A DNA stretch of 64,000 nucleotides from Pelagibius sp964472095 (GCA_964472095.1 CAYYIV010000002.1:186001-250000); one strand, 5' to 3'. Counted from the first letter of the stretch, positions 43,939 to 51,686 are shown. Numbers and translations: made by a program. The notes: generated from the letters alone by a model not told the origin.

Positions 43939-44619
43939 TCAAACTAGCGCAAGCTCTATCAGCCCGCATGCTGTGCCGTCGCTCTTGCAAAATACGGCCG
44001 CTCGCTGTTTGCGACGCGGTTCCTCGCCTGCGGCTCTCATCCTGTCCGCTATGTAGGCTCGCGTCGCATCAAGCTTGAAGCTCTTTAGGTCCGCTATCCG
44101 ATGTTGAACGACGAACCATCGCCCGTCCGATAGGTGGAACGAAAACAGGCGGTCATGCGGTAGGATTGTCGAGAGGCTCGGGTCCTCGTGGCTTGGGCCT
44201 GTGAAATAGCAATCAAGCGACAAGACCCCATCGGCCGGCGGCGCCTGAAGCCAAAGCACCTTGCCAAGCTTGCCCTCGCCGCGAATGGGATGGAGATCAG
44301 GCGCTGGAAATTGCATGAAGAAGCAGTGAAGGTGCCTGCCCGCAAATGGCCTTGGCTCATGCCACTTGCCAAAGTGGCGATCTTGATTTTTTCGGGCGGG
44401 GTCCTTCTTCACCCACACCCCTGTTCCGGACCACTGGCAGTCACCGGAGGCATGCAGACTTACCTTGGCATCTGCGCCAAGCAGTCGGGTGAAGATGTAA
44501 ACGTCAGCGCCGTTCGCGGCGAATTTCCAGACCGTTGACCGTGGCCCATTGGGAGTGCCAACGGCAATCCGAACCTCTTTTCGCATGACAGCGCCAGTCG
44601 TTCTCTTAGCTGCCACCAA
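43939..44619 (-). CDS. Hypothetical protein of a two-gene cargo module, downstream partner
   Basis: Soluble protein of about 215-226 residues with beta-rich character and many aromatic residues: ADVYIFTRLLGADAKVSLHASGDCQWSGTGVWV, then RHFGKWHEPRPFAGRHLHCFFMQFP and DGRWFVVQHRIADLKSFKLDATRAYIADRM. I do not recognise a family and see no catalytic motif. Possible starts are TTG 44619, GTG 44616 or ATG 44586. The first two overlap the end of the upstream gene by a few bases, suggesting coupling. Sited between integrase and recombinase, where satellites often carry cargo. Confidence 0.6.
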   Translation of the reverse strand: MVAAKRTTGAVMRKEVRIAVGTPNGPRSTVWKFAANGADVYIFTRLLGADAKVSLHASGDCQWSGTGVWVKKDPARKNQDRHFGKWHEPRPFAGRHLHCFFMQFPAPDLHPIRGEGKLGKVLWLQAPPADGVLSLDCYFTGPSHEDPSLSTILPHDRLFSFHLSDGRWFVVQHRIADLKSFKLDATRAYIADRMRAAGEEPRRKQRAAVFCKSDGTACGLIELALV

Positions 44620-45379
44620 GAGCCGACAAGAGCATGTCGCATAGCTCCTTTAGAGCTAGGTAGGCGGCACCTACCTTGCCGGCCAACGTCGTGAGCGAAC
44701 CAGCCACCCCAGAAAGCTCATCCAGAACCGCCTTGAGGTGCCGAAGAAACTCGGCGATACGTTCAAGAATTCCAACGTGGTCGCGAGAAAGAAGCGGCGC
44801 CTCATGCAGCATGACTGCACTGGCAACCGTATGCCGGAGAGTGTCCAAGGCCTCCTTGCTCAACGGTGCTTCTTGCCGGTTATCTCCCAGAGCGCTCTGC
44901 TCATCGTTTCCCCGCAGGCCTTCCAGTTCTCGCTGCACTGCTTCGAGCTTTGATCGACTGGCCTTTACGTGCTTTCGTGCGGCGCCAGCGCGCACGGCAT
45001 CGCTGCCTGAGATTTCGATCCGATCCCGCTCGCGATTGACGTAGAGGCCAGTCGATAGGGTCTCGGCGCCCACGGCAACCCCGACAGCCGTAGCAGTTGA
45101 AGTACCTCTAGCAGTGCCAACACCTTCCGTCGCAATTCCGACATGCACGGCCTTCGCGGCGCCAATCGGCAATGCTTCGTCTCGCTCAGTGGCAAGGCCA
45201 AGCGCCACAGTTTGTGGCTCGGTGGATGCAGCCTCCGCTTCCACCTCGACTACCTTGGACTGGTCGGCGTCAAGCTGCGTCGACAGCGCTTGCGGAGGTC
45301 TGTCTGGTCCTGGCCTGCCCTTCATTTGGGACAGCGGCACAATTGGCGGGGGCAGGCCTTTCGTGGGTTTCCGGGCCAT
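44606..45379 (-). CDS. Hypothetical protein of a two-gene cargo module, upstream partner
   Basis: Protein of 257 residues. The first 30 residues are Pro/Lys-rich (RKPTKGLPPPIVPLSQMKGRPGPDRPP), residues 60-115 are an Ala/Gly/Thr-rich repeat-like stretch (TVALGLATERDEALPIGAAKAVHVGIATEGVGTARGT), 120-165 charged helix, and the C-terminal 60 residues are helical with an amphipathic or membrane-active segment (SGVAGSLTTLAGKVGAAYLALKELCDMLLSAL). SD GAGG lies 8-9 bases before the ATG. The C-terminus could be pore-forming or membrane-associated; this is speculation. No family recognised. Confidence 0.6.
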   Translation of the reverse strand: MARKPTKGLPPPIVPLSQMKGRPGPDRPPQALSTQLDADQSKVVEVEAEAASTEPQTVALGLATERDEALPIGAAKAVHVGIATEGVGTARGTSTATAVGVAVGAETLSTGLYVNRERDRIEISGSDAVRAGAARKHVKASRSKLEAVQRELEGLRGNDEQSALGDNRQEAPLSKEALDTLRHTVASAVMLHEAPLLSRDHVGILERIAEFLRHLKAVLDELSGVAGSLTTLAGKVGAAYLALKELCDMLLSALGGS

Positions 45380-45858
45380 CTGAACACACCTCGTCTTCTC
45401 TCTCGAACCGGCTGCAAAGCCCTAGTATGGCCCAATCGCTGGTTGCTCCCTCAGTGTCGGCTGGTTCGAACCTCAAGTAAACGCCCCAAAAATTTCTGAA
45501 ACCCTCGGGAGTGCCTAACTCGCGCACCCTGGCCACGGCGGCTTTGACCGGGGGTAGCCCCGAAAGTGCTTTTTTAGACCCCCACCCCCTCGCCGGCTGG
45601 CCGCGATCATCGTTCGCGCTGCGGGCGCCAGCTTTCCGCCGGCCGCGATCATCGTTTCCAAAGCCAGCGAAATTCCCGCCAGCGCGCAGCGCCAGGGAGC
45701 ATGACGGCATAGGGCATGCCTGCTGGCCCTGGCGCCGATGCGACGTGGCCTCACGGCGGGCGGAAGCTGGTCCACTCTGTCAACTATCTTGAGATTGTTG
45801 ACGACTGCCAGGTGCAAGCCTATGGTCAGGCATTGGAACTGCGGAATTGGAGGGAACC
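45380..45858. other. Intergenic region with a 16-bp direct repeat upstream of the serine recombinase
   Basis: About 480 bases with no convincing gene; minus-strand frames across it are low-complexity. GGCCGCGATCATCGTT occurs at 45599-45614 and again at 45641-45656, a 42-base period. CGGGG...CCCCG followed after 9 bases by TTTTTT (about 45549-45574) may be a terminator. The region could contain the res sites or operator of the recombinase. Confidence 0.45.
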
Positions 45859-46533
45859 ATGCGCCGCAAGTCACCAGCCCAAGCCGTCGCCTATTACCGC
45901 ACGTCGAGCGCCGCGAACGTTGGCGAGGACAAGGACAGCTTGGCCCGACAGAGAGCCGCCGTTGCTGCCTACGCCCGCCGTGAGCGGGTCGAGGTGGTCG
46001 CTGAGTTCTATGACATGGCAGTGAGCGGCGCAGACCCCGTAGGTGATCGCCCCGGCTTTGCCGACATGCTGGCCAGGATCGAGGGCAACGGGGTTAGCCT
46101 TGTCTTGGTCGAGGACCCTAGCCGCTTCGCCCGTGACCTGGCTGTGCAGTTGGCGGGCCATGACTTGCTGAAGCGAATGGGGGTCGAGCTTGTCGCGGCC
46201 AACGCACCCGAGCACTTCCGGGAGGACACGCCAACTGCGGTGCTGGTGCGGCAAGTTCTGGGAGCCATCGCGCAGTTTGAGCGGGCGCAGCTCGTCACGA
46301 AGCTCCGGGCCGCGCGGGATCGCAAGCGCGCGAAGACGGGCAGATGCGAGGGGCGCAAGCCGGTCCCGCCGGAGGTAGTCGAGGCGGCTCGCCGGCTATC
46401 CAGGAAGCCTCCCAAGGGCAAGCGCCCGAGCCTCCGAACCATAGCGGCCAATCTGGAGGCTCAAGGCCACGTCGGGCCAAGTGGTCGCCGCTATGGTGCG
46501 GAGAGCATCAAGCGGATGCTTGCGACGAAGTAG
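45859..46533 (+). CDS. Serine recombinase (resolvase/invertase family)
   Basis: Small serine recombinase of 224 residues. The N-terminal catalytic domain (about 8-150) has AYYRTSSAAN with nucleophile S16, SLARQRAAV, LVLVEDPSRFARD with the active-site arginines, and AQFERAQLVTKLRAARDRKRAKTGRCEGRKP; the C-terminal part (about 160-224) is a helix-turn-helix domain (LRTIAANLEAQGHVGPSGRRYGAESIKRML). The ATG at 45859 has GGAGGGA 4 bases before it, better than the TTG 12 bases upstream. A second recombinase in one small element suggests a separate role, such as resolving replicative multimers or inversion. Confidence 0.92.
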   Translation: MRRKSPAQAVAYYRTSSAANVGEDKDSLARQRAAVAAYARRERVEVVAEFYDMAVSGADPVGDRPGFADMLARIEGNGVSLVLVEDPSRFARDLAVQLAGHDLLKRMGVELVAANAPEHFREDTPTAVLVRQVLGAIAQFERAQLVTKLRAARDRKRAKTGRCEGRKPVPPEVVEAARRLSRKPPKGKRPSLRTIAANLEAQGHVGPSGRRYGAESIKRMLATK

Positions 46534-46590
46534 CCCCTGGCCGCACCAGTGGAGCTTTCATATTTTGGCTCTCGCCGAAGTGTGTCTGTC

Positions 46591-46610
46591 GTGATGTCAC
46601 GTGGCATCAC
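46591..46610. promoter_or_regulatory. Start-codon palindrome, site 1
   Basis: GTGATGTCACGTGGCATCAC, a 20-bp inverted repeat with one mismatched pair. The ATG of a 28-residue reading frame lies inside it (46594). The same motif occurs at 49382 and 52589, each time at an ATG. Confidence 0.6.
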
Positions 46611-46680
46611 TCGACTTGCTGGAGTAGCATTCCGCATCCGTGGTAATATGGTTGTCCCGTTGATGATGAGACGGGAATAG
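46594..46680 (+). CDS. MicroORF beginning inside palindrome site 1 (28 residues)
   Basis: Encodes MSRGITRLAGVAFRIRG followed by NMVVPLMMRRE, basic and partly hydrophobic. No SD is evident, so it could be a leader peptide or not translated at all. A second microORF with a good SD follows 15 bases later. Its start context repeats at two other genes of the element. Confidence 0.3.
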   Translation: MSRGITRLAGVAFRIRGNMVVPLMMRRE

Positions 46681-46695
46681 CTGGAGGGCTGAGCG

Positions 46696-46782
46696 ATGGC
46701 AGTAAGTACGATGAACACGACACCAGAATTCCGCCGGCCTATGCCGGCAACACAGATCGGGCGGCTTGTCACCGCTCGGTAA
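46696..46782 (+). CDS. MicroORF with strong SD (28 residues)
   Basis: ATG preceded by GGAGGG at 7-8 bases. Encodes MAVSTMNTTPEFRRPMPATQ then IGRLVTAR. No family recognised. It lies between the first microORF and the primase-helicase gene and may be a leader or small regulator. Confidence 0.35.
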   Translation: MAVSTMNTTPEFRRPMPATQIGRLVTAR

Positions 46783-46907
46783 CTACGGTTCCGCCGTAGT
46801 CCTCATCGTCCTCATCGTTTAGCCCAGCTAGTTCGGGCCGTTCCGCGAAGCCTCATCACCTTCGCATCATGGAGCGGCCCGAAGCTGGTCTTACGAATGA
46901 GGAACAG

Positions 46908-49094
46908 ATGGCAAAGAAATCCCCTGCTGTGGCTCATGCCGCCCCCTGCCTTACAGAGCCCCGCCGCGATAACGTCGTGCAGCTCTGCGACTTCAAGCCA
47001 GCCCGACCGAAGTCCCCAGCCAAACGAAAGCGCCAGCAAAACACAGCCACGGCCGAAGCAGACCCGATGCTTGCCGCAGCGCTTGGATATGCAGCGCGAG
47101 GCTGGCCAGTGTTCCCCTGTGCTGCCGGCGGCAAGAAACCCTGTATCGACCATTGGCAGCACCTCGCCACGACAGACCCCGAGCAATTGCGCAAGTGGTG
47201 GAGCACGTGGCCGAATGCAAACGTCGCGCTCCACCCTGGCGAAGCCGGTCTGCTGGTGCTCGACTTCGATCCGAAGGAAGACCGCGACAAGGCCGCGATC
47301 CGTGCCGATGTAGAAGCCAAGGCCGGCAAGCTCCCGAAGACGGGGCTCGTCGCCCGCACCCCTCGCGGCGGCGAGCATCACTACTACCAGCTAGACCCTG
47401 GCGACGATCCCGTACCGAACAGCGCTGGGAAGCTTGCACAGGGCTTGGACGTGCGCAGCTTTCGCGGCTATGTCCTCCTGCCTCCTGGCAGCACCGAGCA
47501 TGGCTCTTACGAGTGGGTATCAGAAGACAAGCCTGCCCGCCGTTCGGATGCGCTATTGGAAGTCTGCGGGCGGGACCGAGAGAAGGATGCCGACAGCGAT
47601 AGTTGGATCATCGAACCGGACCTTCCCGAGAACATCACCATGGCCCGCGAATGGCTGCGCGGAGAGCGGGCCATTGGCAAAGACGAGGTATGGTGCAAGC
47701 CCGCTGTGGAAGGCCAGGGCGGCGACAACACCACCTTTGCAACAGCGGCCATGATGAAGTCCTGTGGCCTCTCCTCCGGTACCGCCCTGGAAGCCATGTG
47801 GCAAGATTACAACCCCCGCTGTGATCCGCCCTGGGAGTATGAAGACCTCGCCGCCAAGGTGCAGAACGGCTATGAGTACAACACCTCTCCGCCGGGCAAC
47901 GTGACGCTCGCCTATCATGTCGCAAAGAGAGCCGCTCTGTTCGAGCCCGTGAAGGCGGGCACAGACAACGGCGGAATGCAGACCACCAGCGGGCGCTTTC
48001 GCGCGGTAGATCGCGCCGGCTTGCAGGCTATCACTCCGCCCGAATGGCTGCTGCCCGATACCCTGCCCGAGGACGCTTTGGCGATGTTGTCCGGGCGCCC
48101 CGGCAGCTACAAGACGTTCATTGCGCTAGACATGGCTCTGACGGTGGCGACAGGTGGCGGGGCGTTGCGCCTGGGCGAGTGGCGCGGCATGTGGGATGCG
48201 CCGAACAAACCGGGGCCAGTGTTGTACGTTGCTGGCGAAGGTCGCGCCGGCCTGCGCCAGCGCGTCGAGGCTTGGGAGAAGCTGCACCTTGGCGGCTCGC
48301 TAGCGCGAGACTTCGTGCTACTCGATCCCGTGCCCCATATTGACGAAGGCGAAAACGCGTGGCGGGAATTCCTGGCTGCGGCCAAGGGTCATCATGACAG
48401 CTACCGTCTTGTTGTGCTCGATACCGTCGCCAGGGCGATGGCTGGCACGAATGAGAATGCCAGCGAGAACGCAACAAAGCTGACCCGAATGGCAGACCTG
48501 TTTCGCCACGAGCTGGGCTGCACTGTCCTGGCCTTGCATCACACAGGCTATGGCAATGAGGAACGCGGGCGCGGCTCTTCTGCCTTCATTGGCGACGCGG
48601 ATACGTTGTTGGTAAGCGTGCCCCCCGAAGGCAGCCCCGGCAAGCTGACGGCGCTAAAGATGACGAAGCAGAAGGATTGGCCGGAATGGGATAAGGCGCG
48701 CTGGTGCGCCCTGGAAGAGATAAGCCTAGGCGAAGGCCGTAGCAGTCTTGTCAGCGCCAAGGGCGAGGCACCGAAGGCCACGGGGCGCGGGGCGAATGAA
48801 AGCAAGATCAGTCTTGCGCTTGCAGACCAGCACGCCCTAGCAGCGCTGCGGCGCTATCCGATGAAGGAATTCATGGACGCTGACTTGGCCAAGGTTATGT
48901 CGAGCGAAGGCGTCGCGACCGATGGCGGCGATAGGGTCGGCATTGGCGCCAGTGAGAAGACGCTGCGCAACACGTGGCTGCCGCGTCTCCGCGAGCAAGG
49001 CTCTGGCGCGCGCGTGCAACCGATGTATGACGCCCTCAAGAAGCGATGGCGGTACACGCCATCGGCAGCCGGCGACTTCGATCCGAGGCCATGA
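46908..49094 (+). CDS. Bifunctional DNA primase/polymerase with RepA-like helicase domain
   Basis: Replication protein of 728 residues. The N-terminal PrimPol domain (about 52-245) shows YAARGWPVFPCAAGGKKP, the acidic motif LVLDFDPK (D119, D121), a catalytic-histidine-type GGEHHYYQ, and LDVRSFRGYVLLPPG. The C-terminal AAA_25/RepA-type ATPase (about 375-640) has Walker A GRPGSYKTF (396-404), GEGRAGLRQR, Walker B VVLDTVARA and ALHHTGYGNEERGRGSSAFIGDAD. ATG 46908 is chosen for its GAGGAAC SD; the frame is open from 46869. This is the replication initiator layout of satellites and some plasmids, and an iteron-like array follows immediately. Confidence 0.9.
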   Translation: MAKKSPAVAHAAPCLTEPRRDNVVQLCDFKPARPKSPAKRKRQQNTATAEADPMLAAALGYAARGWPVFPCAAGGKKPCIDHWQHLATTDPEQLRKWWSTWPNANVALHPGEAGLLVLDFDPKEDRDKAAIRADVEAKAGKLPKTGLVARTPRGGEHHYYQLDPGDDPVPNSAGKLAQGLDVRSFRGYVLLPPGSTEHGSYEWVSEDKPARRSDALLEVCGRDREKDADSDSWIIEPDLPENITMAREWLRGERAIGKDEVWCKPAVEGQGGDNTTFATAAMMKSCGLSSGTALEAMWQDYNPRCDPPWEYEDLAAKVQNGYEYNTSPPGNVTLAYHVAKRAALFEPVKAGTDNGGMQTTSGRFRAVDRAGLQAITPPEWLLPDTLPEDALAMLSGRPGSYKTFIALDMALTVATGGGALRLGEWRGMWDAPNKPGPVLYVAGEGRAGLRQRVEAWEKLHLGGSLARDFVLLDPVPHIDEGENAWREFLAAAKGHHDSYRLVVLDTVARAMAGTNENASENATKLTRMADLFRHELGCTVLALHHTGYGNEERGRGSSAFIGDADTLLVSVPPEGSPGKLTALKMTKQKDWPEWDKARWCALEEISLGEGRSSLVSAKGEAPKATGRGANESKISLALADQHALAALRRYPMKEFMDADLAKVMSSEGVATDGGDRVGIGASEKTLRNTWLPRLREQGSGARVQPMYDALKKRWRYTPSAAGDFDPRP

Positions 49095-49100
49095 TTATGG

Positions 49101-49330
49101 CGATCCCGACCCCAATCCCGACCGGGATTTGGCCAGGTTTCGCCCTGGTCGCGATCCCGACCCGATCCCGACTCCAATCCCGACGGGATTTCTTGTCTAT
49201 CAACAACTTAGAGGCAGCCAATCCCGATCCCGTCCCGACTACGCCCAAGAGCAATCCCGATCCCGATCCCGAGGGGGGTACGGAGTACCCCTCGGTCGGG
49301 ATTGGGATTGAGGGCCAGGATTTGGGATTA
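49101..49330. repeat. Iteron-like array, candidate replication origin
   Basis: ATCCCGA occurs nine times in direct orientation (49103, 49115, 49154, 49165, 49177, 49221, 49254, 49260, 49266) with a one-base variant at 49227, plus inverted CGGGATT at 49124, 49184 and 49297 and shorter GGGATT near 49304 and 49323. Spacings are 6, 11 and 12 bases in the tight clusters. It begins 7 bases after the primase-helicase stop, the usual place of a cis-acting origin. Frames translated across it give only Asp-Pro/Ser-Arg low complexity. Confidence 0.65.
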
Positions 49331-49381
49331 CAGGAGCCGCATCAAAGAACCAAAACCTTGGCCCCCTCGAATGCTCAACCC

Positions 49382-49397
49382 GATGCCACGTGGCATC
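49382..49397. promoter_or_regulatory. Start-codon palindrome, site 2 (perfect)
   Basis: GATGCCACGTGGCATC is a perfect 16-bp palindrome. The ATG of the following gene is at 49383, inside it. It lies about 50 bases downstream of the iteron array. Confidence 0.65.
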
Positions 49398-49841
49398 ACC
49401 AGCAAGAGGGAGATGCAGGCATGCCCTAGCGCACAGCGAAACCTTGGCCCGCCATGTCGTGACGGCATCGCAGGACTACAGCAGACCATCAACAGCGACG
49501 GAGGGGACCGAAGCGAAGGAAGCAGAGCTATGAAGAGGAACGATACCCGCTTAACCGTGCACAGCGAGCACCAAGACGACGTTGACGCATCCGCCAGCCG
49601 CATTACAGTGACCGACGTTGGCCCGCACTATTGGTATCGCCAGCACGGCAGAGGCCGCATCTCTCGCCACCCCCTGGCCCGGGTCGTGCTGCGCATGAAT
49701 GATGGGCCGTGGAATGGCTGGGCCAAGGTCAATGATCTTGAAGCCGCCGGCCTGCTGCGCAGAGCCAGCACAGTGATTGCCGCCCCTCTGCTGGTGATCG
49801 CAGCGCCAATAGGGCTCCCGCTCCCTGCCGGCGCCAGATAG
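49383..49841 (+). CDS. Hypothetical protein, start inside palindrome site 2
   Basis: Reads MPRGITSKREMQACPSAQ from the palindrome-embedded ATG and continues to a total of 152 residues. A second in-frame start, ATG 49530 (MKRNDTRLTVHSEHQDD), has a GGAAG-type SD and would give 103 residues. The shared part contains ITVTDVGPHYWYRQHGRGRISRHPLARVVLRMNDGPWNGW and a hydrophobic C-terminus. No family recognised. The 5' segment could be a translated leader under control of the palindrome. Confidence 0.5.
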   Translation: MPRGITSKREMQACPSAQRNLGPPCRDGIAGLQQTINSDGGDRSEGSRAMKRNDTRLTVHSEHQDDVDASASRITVTDVGPHYWYRQHGRGRISRHPLARVVLRMNDGPWNGWAKVNDLEAAGLLRRASTVIAAPLLVIAAPIGLPLPAGAR

Positions 49842-49882
49842 GCCCCCCGGAGCACCAGCGAGCATTCCCAGGGCAAAGAGAA

Positions 49883-49918
49883 GGCCCCTAGCAAGCCGGA
49901 GGAAGCCTGCTAGGGGCC
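49883..49918. terminator. Bidirectional terminator between convergent genes of the element
   Basis: Perfect 11-bp stem GGCCCCTAGCA (49883-49893) / TGCTAGGGGCC (49908-49918) with a 14-base loop. On the minus strand it is followed by TTCTCTTTG. It separates the rightward hypothetical gene from the leftward packaging operon. Confidence 0.6.
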
Positions 49919-50029
49919 AGGGTGCCGCTGCCATGGGAGGCGGTCCCGGCGCGGCATATGTTCGGCGACGGGGCGCTAACGCTTACCGCATCGCCAGGAC
50001 GGGCCATCGCTAACCCGCCCTATCTCAGT

Positions 50030-50059
50030 GCCCCGGCAGCAGCCTCTCACTGCCGGGGC
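50030..50059 (-). terminator. Hairpin just downstream of the packaging operon
   Basis: Perfect 10-bp stem GCCCCGGCAG / CTGCCGGGGC with a 10-base loop, 6 bases after the last leftward stop codon. No T-run follows, so termination may be partial or the hairpin may protect the 3' end. Confidence 0.45.
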
Positions 50060-50065
50060 TACACG

Positions 50066-50365
50066 TCAGCGGTGGTGATCGGCGACCGACTGCACCGCTG
50101 GGCGCTTCACGGACACGTCCGCGTATTTGTGCTCATGGCTCTCGCGCATGGGCTCGCGGAGACGGGCCAGTCTCGATTGCACAGCGGCCTCAACGAAGTT
50201 TACGGCCTTGCTGTAGACCGGATGCTCTGCGGGCTGGCCAACGGCGCCACGGCTCGCCTTATCGAGGGCGCGTGCGGCGCCGGCATAAGCGCGGGATGCA
50301 GCCTCGAAATCGTCAAGAGCGGCATCAACGGCGCCGGCCAGGGCTGCAATATTGGCGTGTGTCAT
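50066..50365 (-). CDS. Hypothetical protein, last gene of the packaging operon
   Basis: Protein of 99 residues beginning MTHANIAALAGAVDAALDDF. It is Ala-rich and helical through residue 75 (EAASRAYAGAARALDKASR) with a basic, His-rich end. The ATG has AAAGGA 9-10 bases upstream, and the preceding gene stops 5 bases before it. No family recognised. Confidence 0.6.
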   Translation of the reverse strand: MTHANIAALAGAVDAALDDFEAASRAYAGAARALDKASRGAVGQPAEHPVYSKAVNFVEAAVQSRLARLREPMRESHEHKYADVSVKRPAVQSVADHHR

Positions 50366-50370
50366 GGGGA

Positions 50371-50580
50371 TCAATCCTTTTCGGTTTGCTGGGAGCGCCG
50401 CACAGCGACCGCGTACGGGACACTGGCCCGGCGAGCGCGGCTGCGCTCGCTGAGGCGCCGGTTTTTACCGAGATCACTCCCGGTGGCCGCCGGCAGGCTT
50501 GTGACGGACTTGACGAAAGGGCCAATGTCGGTCTCGGCTCGCTTACGCTTCGGTGACCTCCAAAACTCTGTAGCGCTCAC
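50371..50580 (-). CDS. Hypothetical basic protein, 69 residues
   Basis: Starts at GTG with AAAGGA 7 bases upstream. Encodes (M)SATEFWRSPKRKRAETDIGP and ends RASVPYAVAVRRSQQTEKD; strongly basic. It is packed 3 bases after the upstream gene, and both this gene and the next have the same AAAGGATTGA spacer before their start, with the TGA being the previous stop. Probably real because of this regular spacing. Confidence 0.5.
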   Translation of the reverse strand: MSATEFWRSPKRKRAETDIGPFVKSVTSLPAATGSDLGKNRRLSERSRARRASVPYAVAVRRSQQTEKD

Positions 50581-50583
50581 GGC

Positions 50584-51027
50584 TCAATCCTTTCGTGCGG
50601 CATTCGGCATCGGAATGTTGGGGACATCATGCGAGCTGACAGCTCCCGCCCGGCGCTCGCTGGCAGGAACGCCGTCAATAAGCCGGTCGCCTTCCCGATC
50701 ATGGATCGCACCCCAAGGGAGCCGCTTCTGGCCGGCGGGAAGCCCGTCTGTGCTCGGATCGGGCAACGCCTCTCTGCGCGCCTTTTCGGTCAGATAATCA
50801 GCATAGCGCGCGTCTTCGTCGGGATGACGCACCCGCTGGCCAGTCTCATCGTATTCATGGCCGCCGTGGCGGTAGTGCCCGCGCGGCAGATCGCCGCTGG
50901 CAAAGCGCTCGGCATTGGCCTTAGCAGCCTTCTCGGCTTCAAGCTCAGCCACGCGCGCGGCCAGTGTGGCAACCTGCTCGGCAAGATCGGGCTCAGCATG
51001 GGCGCCGAGCGGCAGTGCGTTCTTCAT
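50584..51027 (-). CDS. Hypothetical protein with acidic coiled-coil N-terminus
   Basis: Protein of 147 residues, MKNALPLGAHAEPDLAEQ, followed by a short coiled coil (VATLAARVAELEAEKAAKANAERF), then GDLPRGHYRHGGHEYDETGQRVRHPDEDARYADYLTEKARREALPDP and DGLPAGQKRLPWGAIHDREGDRLIDGVPASERR. The ATG has AGAGGA. It lies directly after the scaffold-like gene. Not recognised; the layout is reminiscent of phage head-region accessory proteins but this is only contextual. Confidence 0.65.
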   Translation of the reverse strand: MKNALPLGAHAEPDLAEQVATLAARVAELEAEKAAKANAERFASGDLPRGHYRHGGHEYDETGQRVRHPDEDARYADYLTEKARREALPDPSTDGLPAGQKRLPWGAIHDREGDRLIDGVPASERRAGAVSSHDVPNIPMPNAARKD

Positions 51028-51041
51028 GGTGCGGTCCTCTG

Positions 51042-51686
51042 TTAGCGATGCCCGAGCCGGCGGCCAATGCGGCCAAGCAGCTTCAGGACGGAGGGATGAT
51101 TGCCGAGACGGAAGGTCTCCAGCACAGTGACAAGCTCGGCATCGCCGTAGGCTCGAAGAACACCCTGGGCTGCGCGGACATCGGAGGCGTAGGTCGGACT
51201 GGCCTTGCTTTCGGCCAGCCATGCCGCGCTCATCCCATCCCATGCTGCGCTTGTGCGCTTGGCATCGAATTCCATGAGCTTGGCAGCGCCGCTCTTGTCC
51301 AGCTTAAGCTCTGCCGCGACTTCCGCGAACTGCCCGGAGATTGGATCTTCGGCGTCGATCTTCAATTCGGCGGCGTGTTGCTTCAGGTCGAAAGGCTCGG
51401 CCACGGTCTGCTGCTGGCCCTCGGGCTTTGCCGCATCGGCCTTCGGCTGCTGGCTCTGCTGGCCGAACACGCGCTCGGCTGCACTCCGCTCCGGCTGCAC
51501 GGCACTAGGCTTTGCCGGCGCTGCCGTGTTGGGCCTTGCCGGCGCTGTCGGCTCTGACTTCGCGGCGCTGCCATAAATTCGGGAAGCGACGCTATCTTGT
51601 GGCGCTGGTGCGCCAGCAGGCTTTGCCGGCTCCGTTGCGCTGCCGCCGAAGATGCGGTCCGCTACTGAGGGGGTTTCCTCGCTCAT
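51042..51686 (-). CDS. Phage scaffold-like protein with three SxAxR(I/V)(F/Y)G motifs
   Basis: Protein of 214 residues. The N-terminal 100 residues are Ala/Pro/Gln-rich and carry three copies of a short motif: SVADRIFG (7-14), SVASRIYG (32-39) and SAAERVFG (68-75). The C-terminal half is helical and ends TFRLGNHPSVLKLLGRIGRRLG, the GNHP-x(3)-(F/L)-L-x-(R/K)-(I/V)-G pattern seen at the end of many tailed-phage scaffolding proteins. Its ATG overlaps the small-terminase stop (ATGA). No capsid gene follows, so a role in altering capsid assembly of a helper phage is a reasonable inference. Confidence 0.65.
   Translation of the reverse strand: MSEETPSVADRIFGGSATEPAKPAGAPAPQDSVASRIYGSAAKSEPTAPARPNTAAPAKPSAVQPERSAAERVFGQQSQQPKADAAKPEGQQQTVAEPFDLKQHAAELKIDAEDPISGQFAEVAAELKLDKSGAAKLMEFDAKRTSAAWDGMSAAWLAESKASPTYASDVRAAQGVLRAYGDAELVTVLETFRLGNHPSVLKLLGRIGRRLGHR

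Noticed and set aside
45270..45710. 146-codon minus-strand frame over the start of the cargo gene
   Set aside because: Out of frame with a better-supported gene and of poor composition.
45515..45874. 119-codon minus-strand frame upstream of the serine recombinase
   Set aside because: Low-complexity composition, repeat-derived segments (TMIAA twice) and no SD; it overlaps the recombinase start.
48922..49311. Frame with Asp-Pro/Ser-Arg repeats across the iteron array, resembling a repeat protein
   Set aside because: The repeats arise in every frame from the ATCCCGA DNA repeat, and the frame starts inside the primase-helicase gene.
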